DNA of 64,000 bases from a bacterium (lineage in GTDB: Bacteria; UBP14; UBA6098; 4484-93): assembly GCA_021158465.1 (NCBI GenBank), contig JAGGUN010000005.1, positions 4,685-68,684 on the forward strand. The letters are read 5' to 3'. The notes beneath the pieces were generated by a model. The model worked only from the letters and a program-made list of their open reading frames with translations, made no database searches and was not told where the DNA came from. Made by a program: the position numbers and the translations under genes. Of the stretch, positions 1 to 8,946 are shown one piece after another (positions within the stretch are counted from its first letter, which is position 1; every line of letters begins with the position of its first letter).

Positions 1-640
1 TCCAGGCGTGATTGTTGTCGCACCTCGACCAGTATGGTGTCCAAGCTTCCCTGGCGGGTATGCAGACAGAACGAAGGGCAGAGACATAAAATATCATCAT
101 CTCCTCGCATCTTCCATATCCGCTTTTCAGTGTCTCAAAGACACCCTGGTCCCTGCGCTGCGTCTGCTTGAACCTAACATAACGAGCACATATCTCGTTC
201 ACCTTCAGAGCTGCATCGGTCATACTCAACCCCTTAACCGAGTCATACAGCATATCATAGAAGAAACCTCGCCAGTCCTCGAGCGGCTCCTGCGAAACCC
301 TCATCGGAAGAACATAATGGTAGAATATATCGTCAGGGATCTCCTTCCCCCAGGGAAGCGTCTCGTAAGCCTGAAAGCTGTATTCGATATGGTGAACAAG
401 GAGCTCAGATTTTACCTGTGCGAGGTCAGATTCCGACATATATTTCAGGAGGAAAATAAGTGCACGCTGCTTCTCCGGCTCGAGCATATCGAGAGCCTCT
501 GTTATCTGGTCGATATTATCACCGGCACACTCGACTAAACGGTCAAGCTCACCGGTAAAAACCCCTGTGGTAAGCGGCTGAGCCAAAAGCTCTCCCCAAA
601 ACAGCCAAACCATAAACAGCATACTGCTAACTATTCTCAT
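1..640 (-). CDS. Secreted transglutaminase-like protein, C-terminus cut by window edge
   Basis: Reading the minus strand from the ATG at 640 gives an open frame of 213 codons running off the window edge. It starts with a hydrophobic signal peptide (MRIVSSMLFMVWLFWGELLA, then QP). Near the truncated end the frame contains GYGRCEEMMIFYVSALRSVC and then NNHAW. This matches the transglutaminase-core pattern, in which a Cys in a G-x-C-x-E/D context is followed by a catalytic His; the third residue (Asp) would lie outside the window. An AGGAG lies directly against the ATG, so the exact start is uncertain. A promoter-like pair is visible upstream. Substrate unknown; the protein probably acts in the periplasm or at the surface. 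The plus-strand open frame over the same bases has no recognisable features. Confidence 0.8.
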   Translation of the reverse strand, partial: MRIVSSMLFMVWLFWGELLAQPLTTGVFTGELDRLVECAGDNIDQITEALDMLEPEKQRALIFLLKYMSESDLAQVKSELLVHHIEYSFQAYETLPWGKEIPDDIFYHYVLPMRVSQEPLEDWRGFFYDMLYDSVKGLSMTDAALKVNEICARYVRFKQTQRRDQGVFETLKSGYGRCEEMMIFYVSALRSVCIPAREAWTPYWSRCDNNHAW

Positions 641-667
641 CTCCTAATACCTGCCTTCTTTAAGGTT

Positions 668-696
668 AATCTAATATAAAATCACCTGATAGTCAA
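668..696 (-). promoter_or_regulatory. Promoter of the transglutaminase-like gene
   Basis: On the minus strand TTGACT (696-691) is followed after 17 bases by TAGATT (673-668). Predicted transcription starts about 20 bases before the ATG at 640. It is arranged back to back with the promoter at 706-734. Confidence 0.5.
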
Positions 697-705
697 GAAT
701 ATGAA

Positions 706-734
706 TTGACTTTTTACCCCAAAATTAGTAAATT
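706..734 (+). promoter_or_regulatory. Promoter for the 755-15395 run
   Basis: TTGACT (706-711), 17-base spacer, TAAATT (729-734). The predicted start is near 741, a few bases before the AGAGGGG ribosome-binding site and the ATG at 755. Confidence 0.55.
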
Positions 735-754
735 TAGGATAATAAGAGGGGTCT

Positions 755-1507
755 ATGTCAGAAGAGGCGATAACAAATTACAGGAGACTTAAGCAGTTTG
801 TTCTTTCATTCACGGATGGGGTGCTCTTTGGTGTTGCGTCACTCGATGGATTGGAGGAGAAGTTAGATACTGAGATAAGGGATGTTGCCCTGAAGATGAA
901 GTACGGGATAAGCATAGCCAAGAGGCTTCCTGTAGCTGCTCTTGAGACAATCACCGACCGTCCGAACCGTATATACAAGCATATCTATCGTCAGACAAAT
1001 ATCCAGCTGGATAATCTGGCACTGCTTCTCGTCGATAAGATTCAAGGGATGGGCTATTCGGCTCTTCCGATTCCTGCATCCGTTGTTCTTGACTGGCGTA
1101 AGCAGAACAGCCATTTCTCGCACAGGCATCTTGCCGTTGCAGCAGGTATCGGCTGGTGGGGAAGGAACAATCTCGTGGTAACGCCACAGTATGGCTCACA
1201 GGTTAGGTTAGTCTCTGTCTTAACAGATATGCCGCTTAAGGTTGACACACCGCTCGACCGCGGATGTGGAGACTGCACAGACTGTATCTCTGCCTGCCCT
1301 GCAGGAGCACTCTCTCTCACTCCACCGTTCTACGACTTCCAGAAATGCTACAGTAAGCTCAGGGAGTTTGCAAAAAAAGGCGGTATCGGATACGACATAT
1401 GTGGGGTTTGCATAAAGGTCTGTAAGGGAAAGGAGAGATCGCATGAGGGGAAGCTCACTGAGGTTTCTGGAGAGGATTGTGAACACTCCAAGCCCATCGG
1501 GTTTTGA
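755..1507 (+). CDS. QueG-like double [4Fe-4S] cluster protein
   Basis: 250 residues. The middle part (SHRHLAVAAGIGWWGRN, then TPQYGSQVRLVSVLT) resembles the epoxyqueuosine reductase core. It is followed by a ferredoxin-like pair of Cys clusters: CGDCTDCISACP, and FQKC with CGVCIKVC, giving eight Cys for two [4Fe-4S] clusters. True QueG reduces epoxyqueuosine in tRNA with cobalamin. This protein is shorter than QueG, has no C-terminal HEAT part, and resembles the QueG-related proteins of anaerobes, so queuosine function is uncertain. AGAGGGG precedes the ATG. The last 65 bases overlap the next gene, suggesting co-expression. Confidence 0.75.
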   Translation: MSEEAITNYRRLKQFVLSFTDGVLFGVASLDGLEEKLDTEIRDVALKMKYGISIAKRLPVAALETITDRPNRIYKHIYRQTNIQLDNLALLLVDKIQGMGYSALPIPASVVLDWRKQNSHFSHRHLAVAAGIGWWGRNNLVVTPQYGSQVRLVSVLTDMPLKVDTPLDRGCGDCTDCISACPAGALSLTPPFYDFQKCYSKLREFAKKGGIGYDICGVCIKVCKGKERSHEGKLTEVSGEDCEHSKPIGF

Positions 1508-2522
1508 GTATCCAGTCCTCGACCTTGTGGAAAAGGAACTCGAAGGTTATATCGACAAGGTCATCCCTGATGTAACTGGGAACAGAATATTTGTCGTGAA
1601 CCCATCGGGCTCACCAAAAGTTATGCTTGCCGGACATTCGGACGAGGTGGGGCTCATGGTCACCTATGTGAACGAGAAGGGGTTCATATATTTCCGTTCC
1701 ATCGGCGGGGTCGATCCAGATATACTGCCAGCAAGAAGGGTTATCATACATACGAAAGATGGTCCTGTCCGCGGGGTTATAGGTGAACTGCCGATACACC
1801 TGAAAAAACGGGATGAGCAGAAGAAAAAGCGTGAGGTGTCGGACTTCTTCATCGATATCGGATTAACGAAGAAAAAAGAGGCAGAGAAGAAGGTTGCGAT
1901 CGGCGACCCGATAACATTCGATGCGCAGTTTGTTAGACTGTCGAACGACATCGCAGTTGCCAGGGCTTTCGATGACAGGGTGGCAGTATTCGTTCTCGCA
2001 GAGGCGATAAAACTACTGAAGGGGAAAAGGTTTGACCCAGCGGTCTACTTTGTTGGGACGGTCCAGGAGGAGATAGGTTCATTCGGTGCAAGGACAAGTG
2101 CCTTTGGGGTTGACCCTGATTGTGCTATTGCTATGGATGTCAACCATGCTACGGATTATCCTGGGATATCCAAGGAGAAATATGGCGATATCTCGCTTGG
2201 CAAGGGACCAGTAATCGCCAAAGGTGCTGCGATAAACCCTGTGATGTATAAACTCCTCCTCAGTGTGGCAAGGGAAAAGAAGATTCCGTACCAGTCGGAG
2301 GGGATACCATCCCGAACAGGAACCGATGCAGACTCCATCAGAATAGCACGCTCAGGGGTAGCAACTGCTCTCGTGAGTATCCCCAACAGATATATGCACA
2401 CGCCTGTCGAAGCAGTTTCCCTCTCCGACCTTGAGAACTCATCACGGCTCGTGGCAGAGTTTATCCTGTCACTGAAAAGAGGGACAAATTTCATACCGAC
2501 TAAATATGGAGCAGAAGGTTAA
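1443..2522 (+). CDS. M42 family metallo-aminopeptidase
   Basis: 359 residues, the usual length for the M42 (glutamyl aminopeptidase / endoglucanase M / FrvX) family. The N-terminus (LRFLERIVNTPSPSGFE) is typical. Metal-ligand regions are visible in order: AGHSDEVG, RAFDDRVA, VQEEIGSFGA (catalytic and ligand Glu), MDVNHATDYPG and a late SIPNRYMHTPVE. Members are cytoplasmic dodecameric aminopeptidases with two divalent metals that trim short peptides. The ATG at 1443 is preceded by AGGAGAG at good spacing and lies inside the end of the QueG-like gene. The 3' end overlaps the histidine kinase start by 17 bases, so the three genes are probably translationally linked. Confidence 0.9.
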   Translation: MRGSSLRFLERIVNTPSPSGFEYPVLDLVEKELEGYIDKVIPDVTGNRIFVVNPSGSPKVMLAGHSDEVGLMVTYVNEKGFIYFRSIGGVDPDILPARRVIIHTKDGPVRGVIGELPIHLKKRDEQKKKREVSDFFIDIGLTKKKEAEKKVAIGDPITFDAQFVRLSNDIAVARAFDDRVAVFVLAEAIKLLKGKRFDPAVYFVGTVQEEIGSFGARTSAFGVDPDCAIAMDVNHATDYPGISKEKYGDISLGKGPVIAKGAAINPVMYKLLLSVAREKKIPYQSEGIPSRTGTDADSIRIARSGVATALVSIPNRYMHTPVEAVSLSDLENSSRLVAEFILSLKRGTNFIPTKYGAEG

Positions 2523-5094
2523 CATAGCAATCTATCATCCAGATATCCCTATACCGGGAGATATAACGGATGGGCTTAAGTCGATCGGAGAGATAGAGGA
2601 AATTCCCACCATTGACTCTCTACCAGCAGGGTTCAAGGGTGTACTTCTTATATTCACAAGAGAGGACAACCTCCCCCTGAATGATGTCAAGCGCATTTCC
2701 AGCAACAACGATATAGAGGTCATCATTGTTTGCCCTGGCATCCCCGAGAAGCAAAAGCTGTATCAGCTTGGAGTCTTTGCCGTTATCGACTCGACGGTGC
2801 CGGAGGAGATAATCCACACTGCTGCAAATGCAGGCAGGTTAGCAAGAAGCACAGAAGGTTCTATCATCTCAAAGGATCCTGGGCTTCAGGAACGCTGCGA
2901 TGCGATAGAGAAGCTACTGGAAGATGCTTCTCGTGAGCTGGTGGAAAAGAACAGGTTCCTGATGGGTATCGTGGACAATATCCCAGTCGGAATAGTTTCC
3001 CTTGACCCCAACGGAAGAATAACCTATGTGAGCTGTGCGTTTGAATCGCTCTTCTCTACCCCAAGGAACAAGCTCCTTGATAGGGAAATAGATACGCTTT
3101 CGGATGTTATGGAGCAGGATATTTCCACCGTATTTCAAGAAGTGCTGGAAACCCATCGATTAAAGGCAGAAACCATCGAAGACAGCCAGAGAAGAATCCT
3201 TAGCATCCGCTGGATACCGATACTGGAAGGGGAGTTACTCCAGAACATCCTGCTCCTTGTTGAGGATACAACCGCCCAGATACGCTACAAGCAGTGGATA
3301 GAGACTATACTCGAATCGCTCGGCGACGCTGTTTGCATACTTGATAGAGAGAAAAAGGTTGTCTGGGCAAACCAGAAGATGAAGGAACTATTCGGCTACC
3401 ATAGCGAGATTATTGGCGCAGATTGCAAAGAAGTCTTCAAATGCGAGAAGGATTGTGAAAATTGTCCGCTCTTCGCACCGTTCATCGACCAGAAGACACA
3501 CCATGGAACAAGGGAATACACTACCACAGAAGGGGATAAGAAATTCCTTGACCTCACTGCCGCTGGTATGAAGCCTGTTGGAGATATGGCACAGCAAGTA
3601 GTGGCGGTTATCAAGGATGTCACCGAGAGGGAGAACCTCTACAACGATGTTGCATCAGCCAAGGAGAATCTGGCGATTATCAACCGCTCACTCAACGAGA
3701 AGCTATCCCAGATGCGGATGATAATCGAGCTATCCGACACACTTCAGGTGACAAGCGACCTCGACGAAATTCTCCACATAATCCTAACCGCCGTCACAGC
3801 TCAGCAGGGGCTCGGGTTCAATAGGGCATTTCTGGTACTACACAACCCTGAAACAGGGAGGCTCGAAGGCAGATTTGCTGTAGGACCGTCCGACCCAGAA
3901 GAGGCTGGGAGGATATGGCATCAGCTCAAGGATGACGGAGCTTCACTCAGGGAGATACTCAGCCTATACAAATATGAGGAAGAGAAACATAGACTGGGGA
4001 TAAACAACACGGTCAAAAAGATAACCTGCCAGCTCTCACAGGACGACAATGTGCTTGTGCGGGCATTCAAGACACGAACACCGTATCTCGTTACGGACGC
4101 CGCAAATGACCCACTCGTTCCGAGGGAGATGTATGAACTACTCGGGGCTGATTCCTTCGCTGTCATCCCGCTCGGTTCAAAGGACACAACATACGGGCTC
4201 CTGCTCGCCGATAACATTATAACGAAGGCACCCATAGAGCAGAAGCAACTCAACCTTCTGAAGGTCGCGGCAAACCACGCATCGCTTGCAATCGAGCGGT
4301 ATTATCTCGGCGAAAAGCTTGCCGAGAAGATAAAGGAACTCAAGAAAGCAACCAAAGCCTTAATGGAGAACCAGGAGAAGCTGATAAACGCCGAGAGGCT
4401 TTCTGCCATTGGACAGATGGCAGCACAGATCGCACATGAGATAAGACACCCACTATCAACCATAGGTGGAATGGCTCAAACATGTCTCAAACGCTTCGAT
4501 CCATCCGATCCGCTATACGAGCGTATAAAGATAATCGTTGATGAATCCAAACGGCTGGAAAACATCGTCAACAATGTCCTCGATTTCTCCCGAGCAAGAC
4601 ACCCGAACATCCAGGAAACAGATGTCAACGAGGTGCTTCACTCCATTATCGGTGCCATTTCGATGGAGGCGATTAAGTCAAACATCATCATAAGGGAAAA
4701 CCTCGACGAAACGCTCCCTTTAATTGAGGCGGATAAGGACCAACTTTTCCAGGTTTTCTTGAACCTTGTAAAGAACGCTATATCTGCTATGCCAAAGGGA
4801 GGAAAACTCGAGATAACAACCCGTAAGGATGTATCCAATGTCTGGGTTGAGGTCTCAGATACAGGCATAGGAATTGCCCCGGAGAACGTGGACAAGATAT
4901 TCAAGCCGTTCTTCACAACCAAGTCCACAGGGATCGGGCTCGGGCTCCCGATAACATACCAGATAATCAATAACCATCACGGAAGTATATGGTTCACCAC
5001 CCAGGAGGGGAAAAGAACGACATTCTATGTAAAACTTCCGATAAAACAACCAAAAGGAGGTGATAATGGCGAGGCTACTTCTGGTGGAGGATGA
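2506..5094 (+). CDS. Soluble multidomain sensor histidine kinase (PAS-PAS-GAF)
   Basis: 862 residues with no membrane segment. Residues 1-115 look like a receiver fold without a clear phosphoacceptor Asp. Two PAS domains follow (about 150-255 and 265-375), the second with a Cys cluster (C307, C313, C317, C320). Then come a GAF domain (about 405-600), a dimerisation/phosphoacceptor domain with His644 in AHEIRHPLS, and a GHKL ATPase domain with an N box (NLVKNAISAM) and G boxes (DTGIGIA, GIGLGLP). It autophosphorylates His and presumably signals to the receiver encoded directly downstream, whose gene it overlaps by 29 bases. The PAS Cys residues may bind metal or sense redox state; that is inference. 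Confidence 0.92.
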   Translation: MEQKVNIAIYHPDIPIPGDITDGLKSIGEIEEIPTIDSLPAGFKGVLLIFTREDNLPLNDVKRISSNNDIEVIIVCPGIPEKQKLYQLGVFAVIDSTVPEEIIHTAANAGRLARSTEGSIISKDPGLQERCDAIEKLLEDASRELVEKNRFLMGIVDNIPVGIVSLDPNGRITYVSCAFESLFSTPRNKLLDREIDTLSDVMEQDISTVFQEVLETHRLKAETIEDSQRRILSIRWIPILEGELLQNILLLVEDTTAQIRYKQWIETILESLGDAVCILDREKKVVWANQKMKELFGYHSEIIGADCKEVFKCEKDCENCPLFAPFIDQKTHHGTREYTTTEGDKKFLDLTAAGMKPVGDMAQQVVAVIKDVTERENLYNDVASAKENLAIINRSLNEKLSQMRMIIELSDTLQVTSDLDEILHIILTAVTAQQGLGFNRAFLVLHNPETGRLEGRFAVGPSDPEEAGRIWHQLKDDGASLREILSLYKYEEEKHRLGINNTVKKITCQLSQDDNVLVRAFKTRTPYLVTDAANDPLVPREMYELLGADSFAVIPLGSKDTTYGLLLADNIITKAPIEQKQLNLLKVAANHASLAIERYYLGEKLAEKIKELKKATKALMENQEKLINAERLSAIGQMAAQIAHEIRHPLSTIGGMAQTCLKRFDPSDPLYERIKIIVDESKRLENIVNNVLDFSRARHPNIQETDVNEVLHSIIGAISMEAIKSNIIIRENLDETLPLIEADKDQLFQVFLNLVKNAISAMPKGGKLEITTRKDVSNVWVEVSDTGIGIAPENVDKIFKPFFTTKSTGIGLGLPITYQIINNHHGSIWFTTQEGKRTTFYVKLPIKQPKGGDNGEATSGGG

Positions 5095-5446
5095 TATCAA
5101 CTTCGCCAAGACCTGCAAGATCCAACTGGAGGAAGAAGGATACGAGGTAGAGGTCTGTCACTCTGGAGAAGAGGCTGTTGAGCTGATACCTAAGGAAAAG
5201 TTTGACCTCGTGATCCTTGATATCAGAATGCCAGGTATCTCTGGGATAGACGCCCTCGAGAAGATTATCAAAAAGGACCGCACCCTCCCTGCAATTATCT
5301 ACACCGCATACCCCATCTATAAAGAGAACTTCTTGACCTGGCTCGCAGACGAGTATGTAGTAAAATCCAGTGATTTCAGTGAACTCAAGGAGAAGATACA
5401 TTCTATTCTGGAAAAGAAGCGCAAGAAAGAGGAGAGCAAGGAATAA
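5066..5446 (+). CDS. Single-domain response regulator
   Basis: 126 residues comprising only a CheY-like receiver: acidic pair in LLLVEDD, phosphoacceptor Asp52 in LVILDIRMPG, switch Thr in IIYTAY and the conserved Lys in VVKSS. There is no output domain; a charged Lys/Glu tail ends the protein. AGGAGG at 5055-5060 is five bases before the ATG at 5066, so this start is preferred over the in-frame GTG at 5060, which lies inside the Shine-Dalgarno. It overlaps the 3' end of the histidine kinase gene and is its likely partner. Lacking a DNA-binding domain, it probably acts by protein contact or within a phosphorelay. Confidence 0.9.
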   Translation: MARLLLVEDDINFAKTCKIQLEEEGYEVEVCHSGEEAVELIPKEKFDLVILDIRMPGISGIDALEKIIKKDRTLPAIIYTAYPIYKENFLTWLADEYVVKSSDFSELKEKIHSILEKKRKKEESKE

Positions 5447-5460
5447 TTCACTTGTTGTCT

Positions 5461-8400
5461 ATGAAAAAGAGGCTCTCAAAAATCCTCACAATATGCGGTA
5501 TAGTAATCCTTATCATTATTACAGCGGTAATCATATTCCTGAAAACGCCTGCCCTCCAGAGAGTTGTACTCAGTCCATTCCTTGAAAAAAAGGGAATCTC
5601 TTTATCCTATCACTCCATCTCTGGGAATATTATACATAGACTCGTCCTGACCGAATTAGAGCTCACCTATCAGCAAGATCAGCGTACAGCCAAGCTAACG
5701 GCAGACAGCCTTTACCTCGACTACCCTGGTCTAAACATAATCAAGAAGCGGTATATCTTTGAACGCATTCGTTTAGTAAATCCCAGCCTCTTCTTCCGCG
5801 ACTACTCAAAGAAAGAGAAGGTTAAAACAACTGCAAAGCCATCTCTCCCAGAGATTTTCTCTGCTGAGTCCGTTCAGGTGATAAACGGAAGGCTGGACGC
5901 CTTTGGTGAGAAGGTCTCGGAGCTTGATCTTTTGTGTGGACTCACAGTTCGAGGGGACACCATCCGTGCACGCATCGACACAACAGCTTGCCTTATCGAG
6001 GAGAGGGGAAGACTCCAACATCTTGCTCTGAAAGCAACAATTGTAGACCTGAATAAACTGACATTCGGGTCGCAGGTCAGACTGGATACAACGCAGATCG
6101 CCCTCTGTGGGAATGGGAAGATAAAGCCTGTATCGTTTGACATAGAGCTTTCCGCCGAGAGGCTCAATATGGATGAGCTGGACAGATTCCTCTCGCTCGG
6201 TAAGGGGCTGAAAGGGTGCGGAAAACTAACGGGGAGAATTCATCTGGAGAAGGAAGAAATTGTTGCCCAGATAGACACAATCGACGGCAGGTTCTGGAAT
6301 ATAGATTTCAAGAATGCGAAAGGGGATCTTACATACAGCTTCAACCGCAACCTCCTTAAGATAACCGATTACACAGGAGAGCAGTTCGGCGTCCATGTGG
6401 AGCGGGTAAACCTCACCTTCGATTTCTCACACAAACCCGTGCATTACTTCGGGGAGGCAAGATTCCGCCACTTTGACCTTGCTATATTTTCTAAGAATAA
6501 TAAGAAAAGGGGTTCATCCGACCTATCAGGGTTCCTCAGATTAGATGCGTTCGGATTTAAGTCGAAGGATCTGAAGCTCGACTTCCAGGTTAAACTCTCT
6601 CCTGGCGAGATTTTCAACACATCTCTCGATACGGCGGAGGTCAGGTTCGATGTCACCGCTGAGGATATCTCCTTCGACAGCACATCCTGGCTCGAAATCG
6701 GCAAGAACAGGCTCTATCTTACAGGAAGAATAGGGTTCAAGGACACTATCTCACTCGATTGCAAGGCATCCTTGAGGGAGTTTGAGGGGATACTATCCTA
6801 TTTCAACATCAAGAGGGTATCGGGCAAAGGTAGCTTCTCAGGGAAAATCTCCGGCAAGACCAAGAACCCTGCCATCTCAGGCAGGCTCTTCATAGATGAG
6901 TTGCAATCGGGCTCAATCTGCCTCACAAAAGGGGTAGCTAATCTTCAGCTTAAGGAACTGGCAACCGGAGCAATAGGTGGAATAAGCGTCAGCTCACACA
7001 TTAACGGGCTGCCTATGGGCATAGACTCAGTCTCCGCCGAGCTTTTGCTTCATCCTGGCAGGATAGAGATAAAACCTGTCGAGCTGCTCGGTAAAGATGT
7101 GTTCTCACAGGCTGTCGTGGATGTCGAACTTGCAAAGGGAACAGTAAAGCGGCTCCTTGTGCGAGGGCTCTCCATCGATATGTTCGGTGAGGAGATAACG
7201 ATAGCGGACGATGTGCCTATCTATATCGAGAACGGCGGCATCCTCTTCGAGGATGCAAACTTCATCTCATCAGCGGGCAAGATGAACCTATCCTTCTCCT
7301 CGGACACAAGCGGCGTTGCAAGGATAATAGGCTCCATCGAGAACATACAGATACTCCCGTTGGTCTCTCTTATCTCACCCGAGCTAAACATAGGGGGAAA
7401 CTGCTCCGGCAATTTTGATATCACAATGCGGAGGTTCGACCTGAAAACCCTCTCCGGGAATGCCCTGCTATCTGTCTCTCCCCTGTTTTTCAAGGAAACA
7501 GCCTGGGATAGCGCCCGGGTGAAACTTACAACATCGGGGGACAGTCTGATACTCGAGAGGAGCTATCTGTTCGGAAACAGTTCCCATATCGAGGCAAGCG
7601 GGGGAATCAAGCTCTCACCTTCATATCCACTGGATATCCGACTCACTGCTGTTGGTTCCGATATGAGTTTTTTAGGAGAGTTTGTCCCAGAGATAAAAAG
7701 CCTATCTGGCGACTATCTAACCGACATCCGTATCAGAGGACCAAAGGATTCTCTCACATTCTCTGGAGAGGCTTCCCTGTCCTATGGAAAACTGTACCTT
7801 CGCTCGCTCCCTGACCCACTGGAGAATGTCAGGCTATACTCGAGGTTCTTGGGCAATAAGATACTCATAGATACTATAAGAGCAGAACTAAAAACAAAAC
7901 CCCCTGGAGGAGAAACCCTCTGGCAGAGAGTAAAGCAACTGCTCACGGGCAAGAAACTCACAAAAGGGGAAATTGTCGGCAGTGGGGGGATCGACCTGGA
8001 AGAGATTTCGTCGCCAAGGTTTGATATTCAGCTATCCGCCAGAGGGCTACCCGTGAACCTACCCCAAAAGGGTATATACGTTAGAACCGATGCAGACCTC
8101 GAGATAAAAGGGGAAAAACAACTGGAGATAACAGGTAGTATAGGTGTTTTGGAAGCAAATATTGTGAAGCTGGAACTTGGAACATCAGAGGGGGAACCGC
8201 TGAAAAATATCTCTCTCCTTCTGGAGGTAACAGCTCCCGGGAATGTCTGGGTATTTGTTCAGAACCTTATTGACGCCGAGATATCCGGACAGATAACCGT
8301 CTCCACCGCCGACGGCAAGATAATCCTATCAGGCGAGGCAGAAACAATCAGTGGTAATGTCTTTGCGTATACCTCCACATTCAAGATAGACGAGGGCAGA

Positions 8401-8946
8401 TTTATCTTCGACAACACAAGCGAGGTAAACCCGAAGCTTGACATAAAAGCATCCACACAGGTGCAGGATGTTACCGTCTATGTGAATGTCACCGGGACAC
8501 TCAAGGAGCCCGCTATCGCGCTTTCCTCATCGGATGCCGCCTACTCTGAGGAGAAGGATATCATCGCACTTCTGGCATTGAACCGCCCAATAGGTGACGA
8601 AGCCGACACATCGAGCACAAATAACCTTATCAGCGAAAGGACAAAAAGCATCGCATCGTCGTTTCTCGAGAGGCAGTTTGAGGATATTGCTCGCAAAACA
8701 CTCGGAGTGGAAACATTCGAGATTACTCCACCACCGGATAATATACTGGATATCGGCTCGGCAGAATTCACGGTCGGGAAATACATAACGAGCAGGCTGT
8801 ATCTGCGCTACCAGAGCAAGCTGAACCTCGGCGAGGAACAGGAGTTCGACATAGTATATAGGCTTAGCAGAAGAATGACCTTCTCCGGCAAGAAAGACTC
8901 CAAGGGAAATTATCATATAAATTTGAACCTGTTATGGGAATTCTAA
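5461..8946 (+). CDS. tamB: TamB/DUF490-type translocation and assembly protein
   Basis: About 1161 residues. An N-terminal membrane anchor (ILTICGIVILIIITAVIIFL) is followed by a very long beta-rich, AsmA/TamB-like body with repeated amphipathic strands. The C-terminal DUF490 signature region (ISGNVFAYTSTFKIDEGRF, then a VTGTLKEPAIALSS-type segment) ends in aromatic LLWEF. TamB-like proteins span the periplasm as a hydrophobic groove and help move lipids or outer membrane proteins. The ATG at 5461 is preferred over upstream TTG codons because it begins the basic/hydrophobic anchor; the ribosome-binding site is weak. The gene overlaps the downstream Omp85 gene by 13 bases, the classic tamB-tamA pairing, which strengthens the call. 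Confidence 0.88.
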   Translation: MKKRLSKILTICGIVILIIITAVIIFLKTPALQRVVLSPFLEKKGISLSYHSISGNIIHRLVLTELELTYQQDQRTAKLTADSLYLDYPGLNIIKKRYIFERIRLVNPSLFFRDYSKKEKVKTTAKPSLPEIFSAESVQVINGRLDAFGEKVSELDLLCGLTVRGDTIRARIDTTACLIEERGRLQHLALKATIVDLNKLTFGSQVRLDTTQIALCGNGKIKPVSFDIELSAERLNMDELDRFLSLGKGLKGCGKLTGRIHLEKEEIVAQIDTIDGRFWNIDFKNAKGDLTYSFNRNLLKITDYTGEQFGVHVERVNLTFDFSHKPVHYFGEARFRHFDLAIFSKNNKKRGSSDLSGFLRLDAFGFKSKDLKLDFQVKLSPGEIFNTSLDTAEVRFDVTAEDISFDSTSWLEIGKNRLYLTGRIGFKDTISLDCKASLREFEGILSYFNIKRVSGKGSFSGKISGKTKNPAISGRLFIDELQSGSICLTKGVANLQLKELATGAIGGISVSSHINGLPMGIDSVSAELLLHPGRIEIKPVELLGKDVFSQAVVDVELAKGTVKRLLVRGLSIDMFGEEITIADDVPIYIENGGILFEDANFISSAGKMNLSFSSDTSGVARIIGSIENIQILPLVSLISPELNIGGNCSGNFDITMRRFDLKTLSGNALLSVSPLFFKETAWDSARVKLTTSGDSLILERSYLFGNSSHIEASGGIKLSPSYPLDIRLTAVGSDMSFLGEFVPEIKSLSGDYLTDIRIRGPKDSLTFSGEASLSYGKLYLRSLPDPLENVRLYSRFLGNKILIDTIRAELKTKPPGGETLWQRVKQLLTGKKLTKGEIVGSGGIDLEEISSPRFDIQLSARGLPVNLPQKGIYVRTDADLEIKGEKQLEITGSIGVLEANIVKLELGTSEGEPLKNISLLLEVTAPGNVWVFVQNLIDAEISGQITVSTADGKIILSGEAETISGNVFAYTSTFKIDEGRFIFDNTSEVNPKLDIKASTQVQDVTVYVNVTGTLKEPAIALSSSDAAYSEEKDIIALLALNRPIGDEADTSSTNNLISERTKSIASSFLERQFEDIARKTLGVETFEITPPPDNILDIGSAEFTVGKYITSRLYLRYQSKLNLGEEQEFDIVYRLSRRMTFSGKKDSKGNYHINLNLLWEF

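Noticed and set aside
8-538. 176-codon plus-strand open frame
   Set aside because: Antisense to the transglutaminase-like frame, which has a signal peptide and catalytic motifs.
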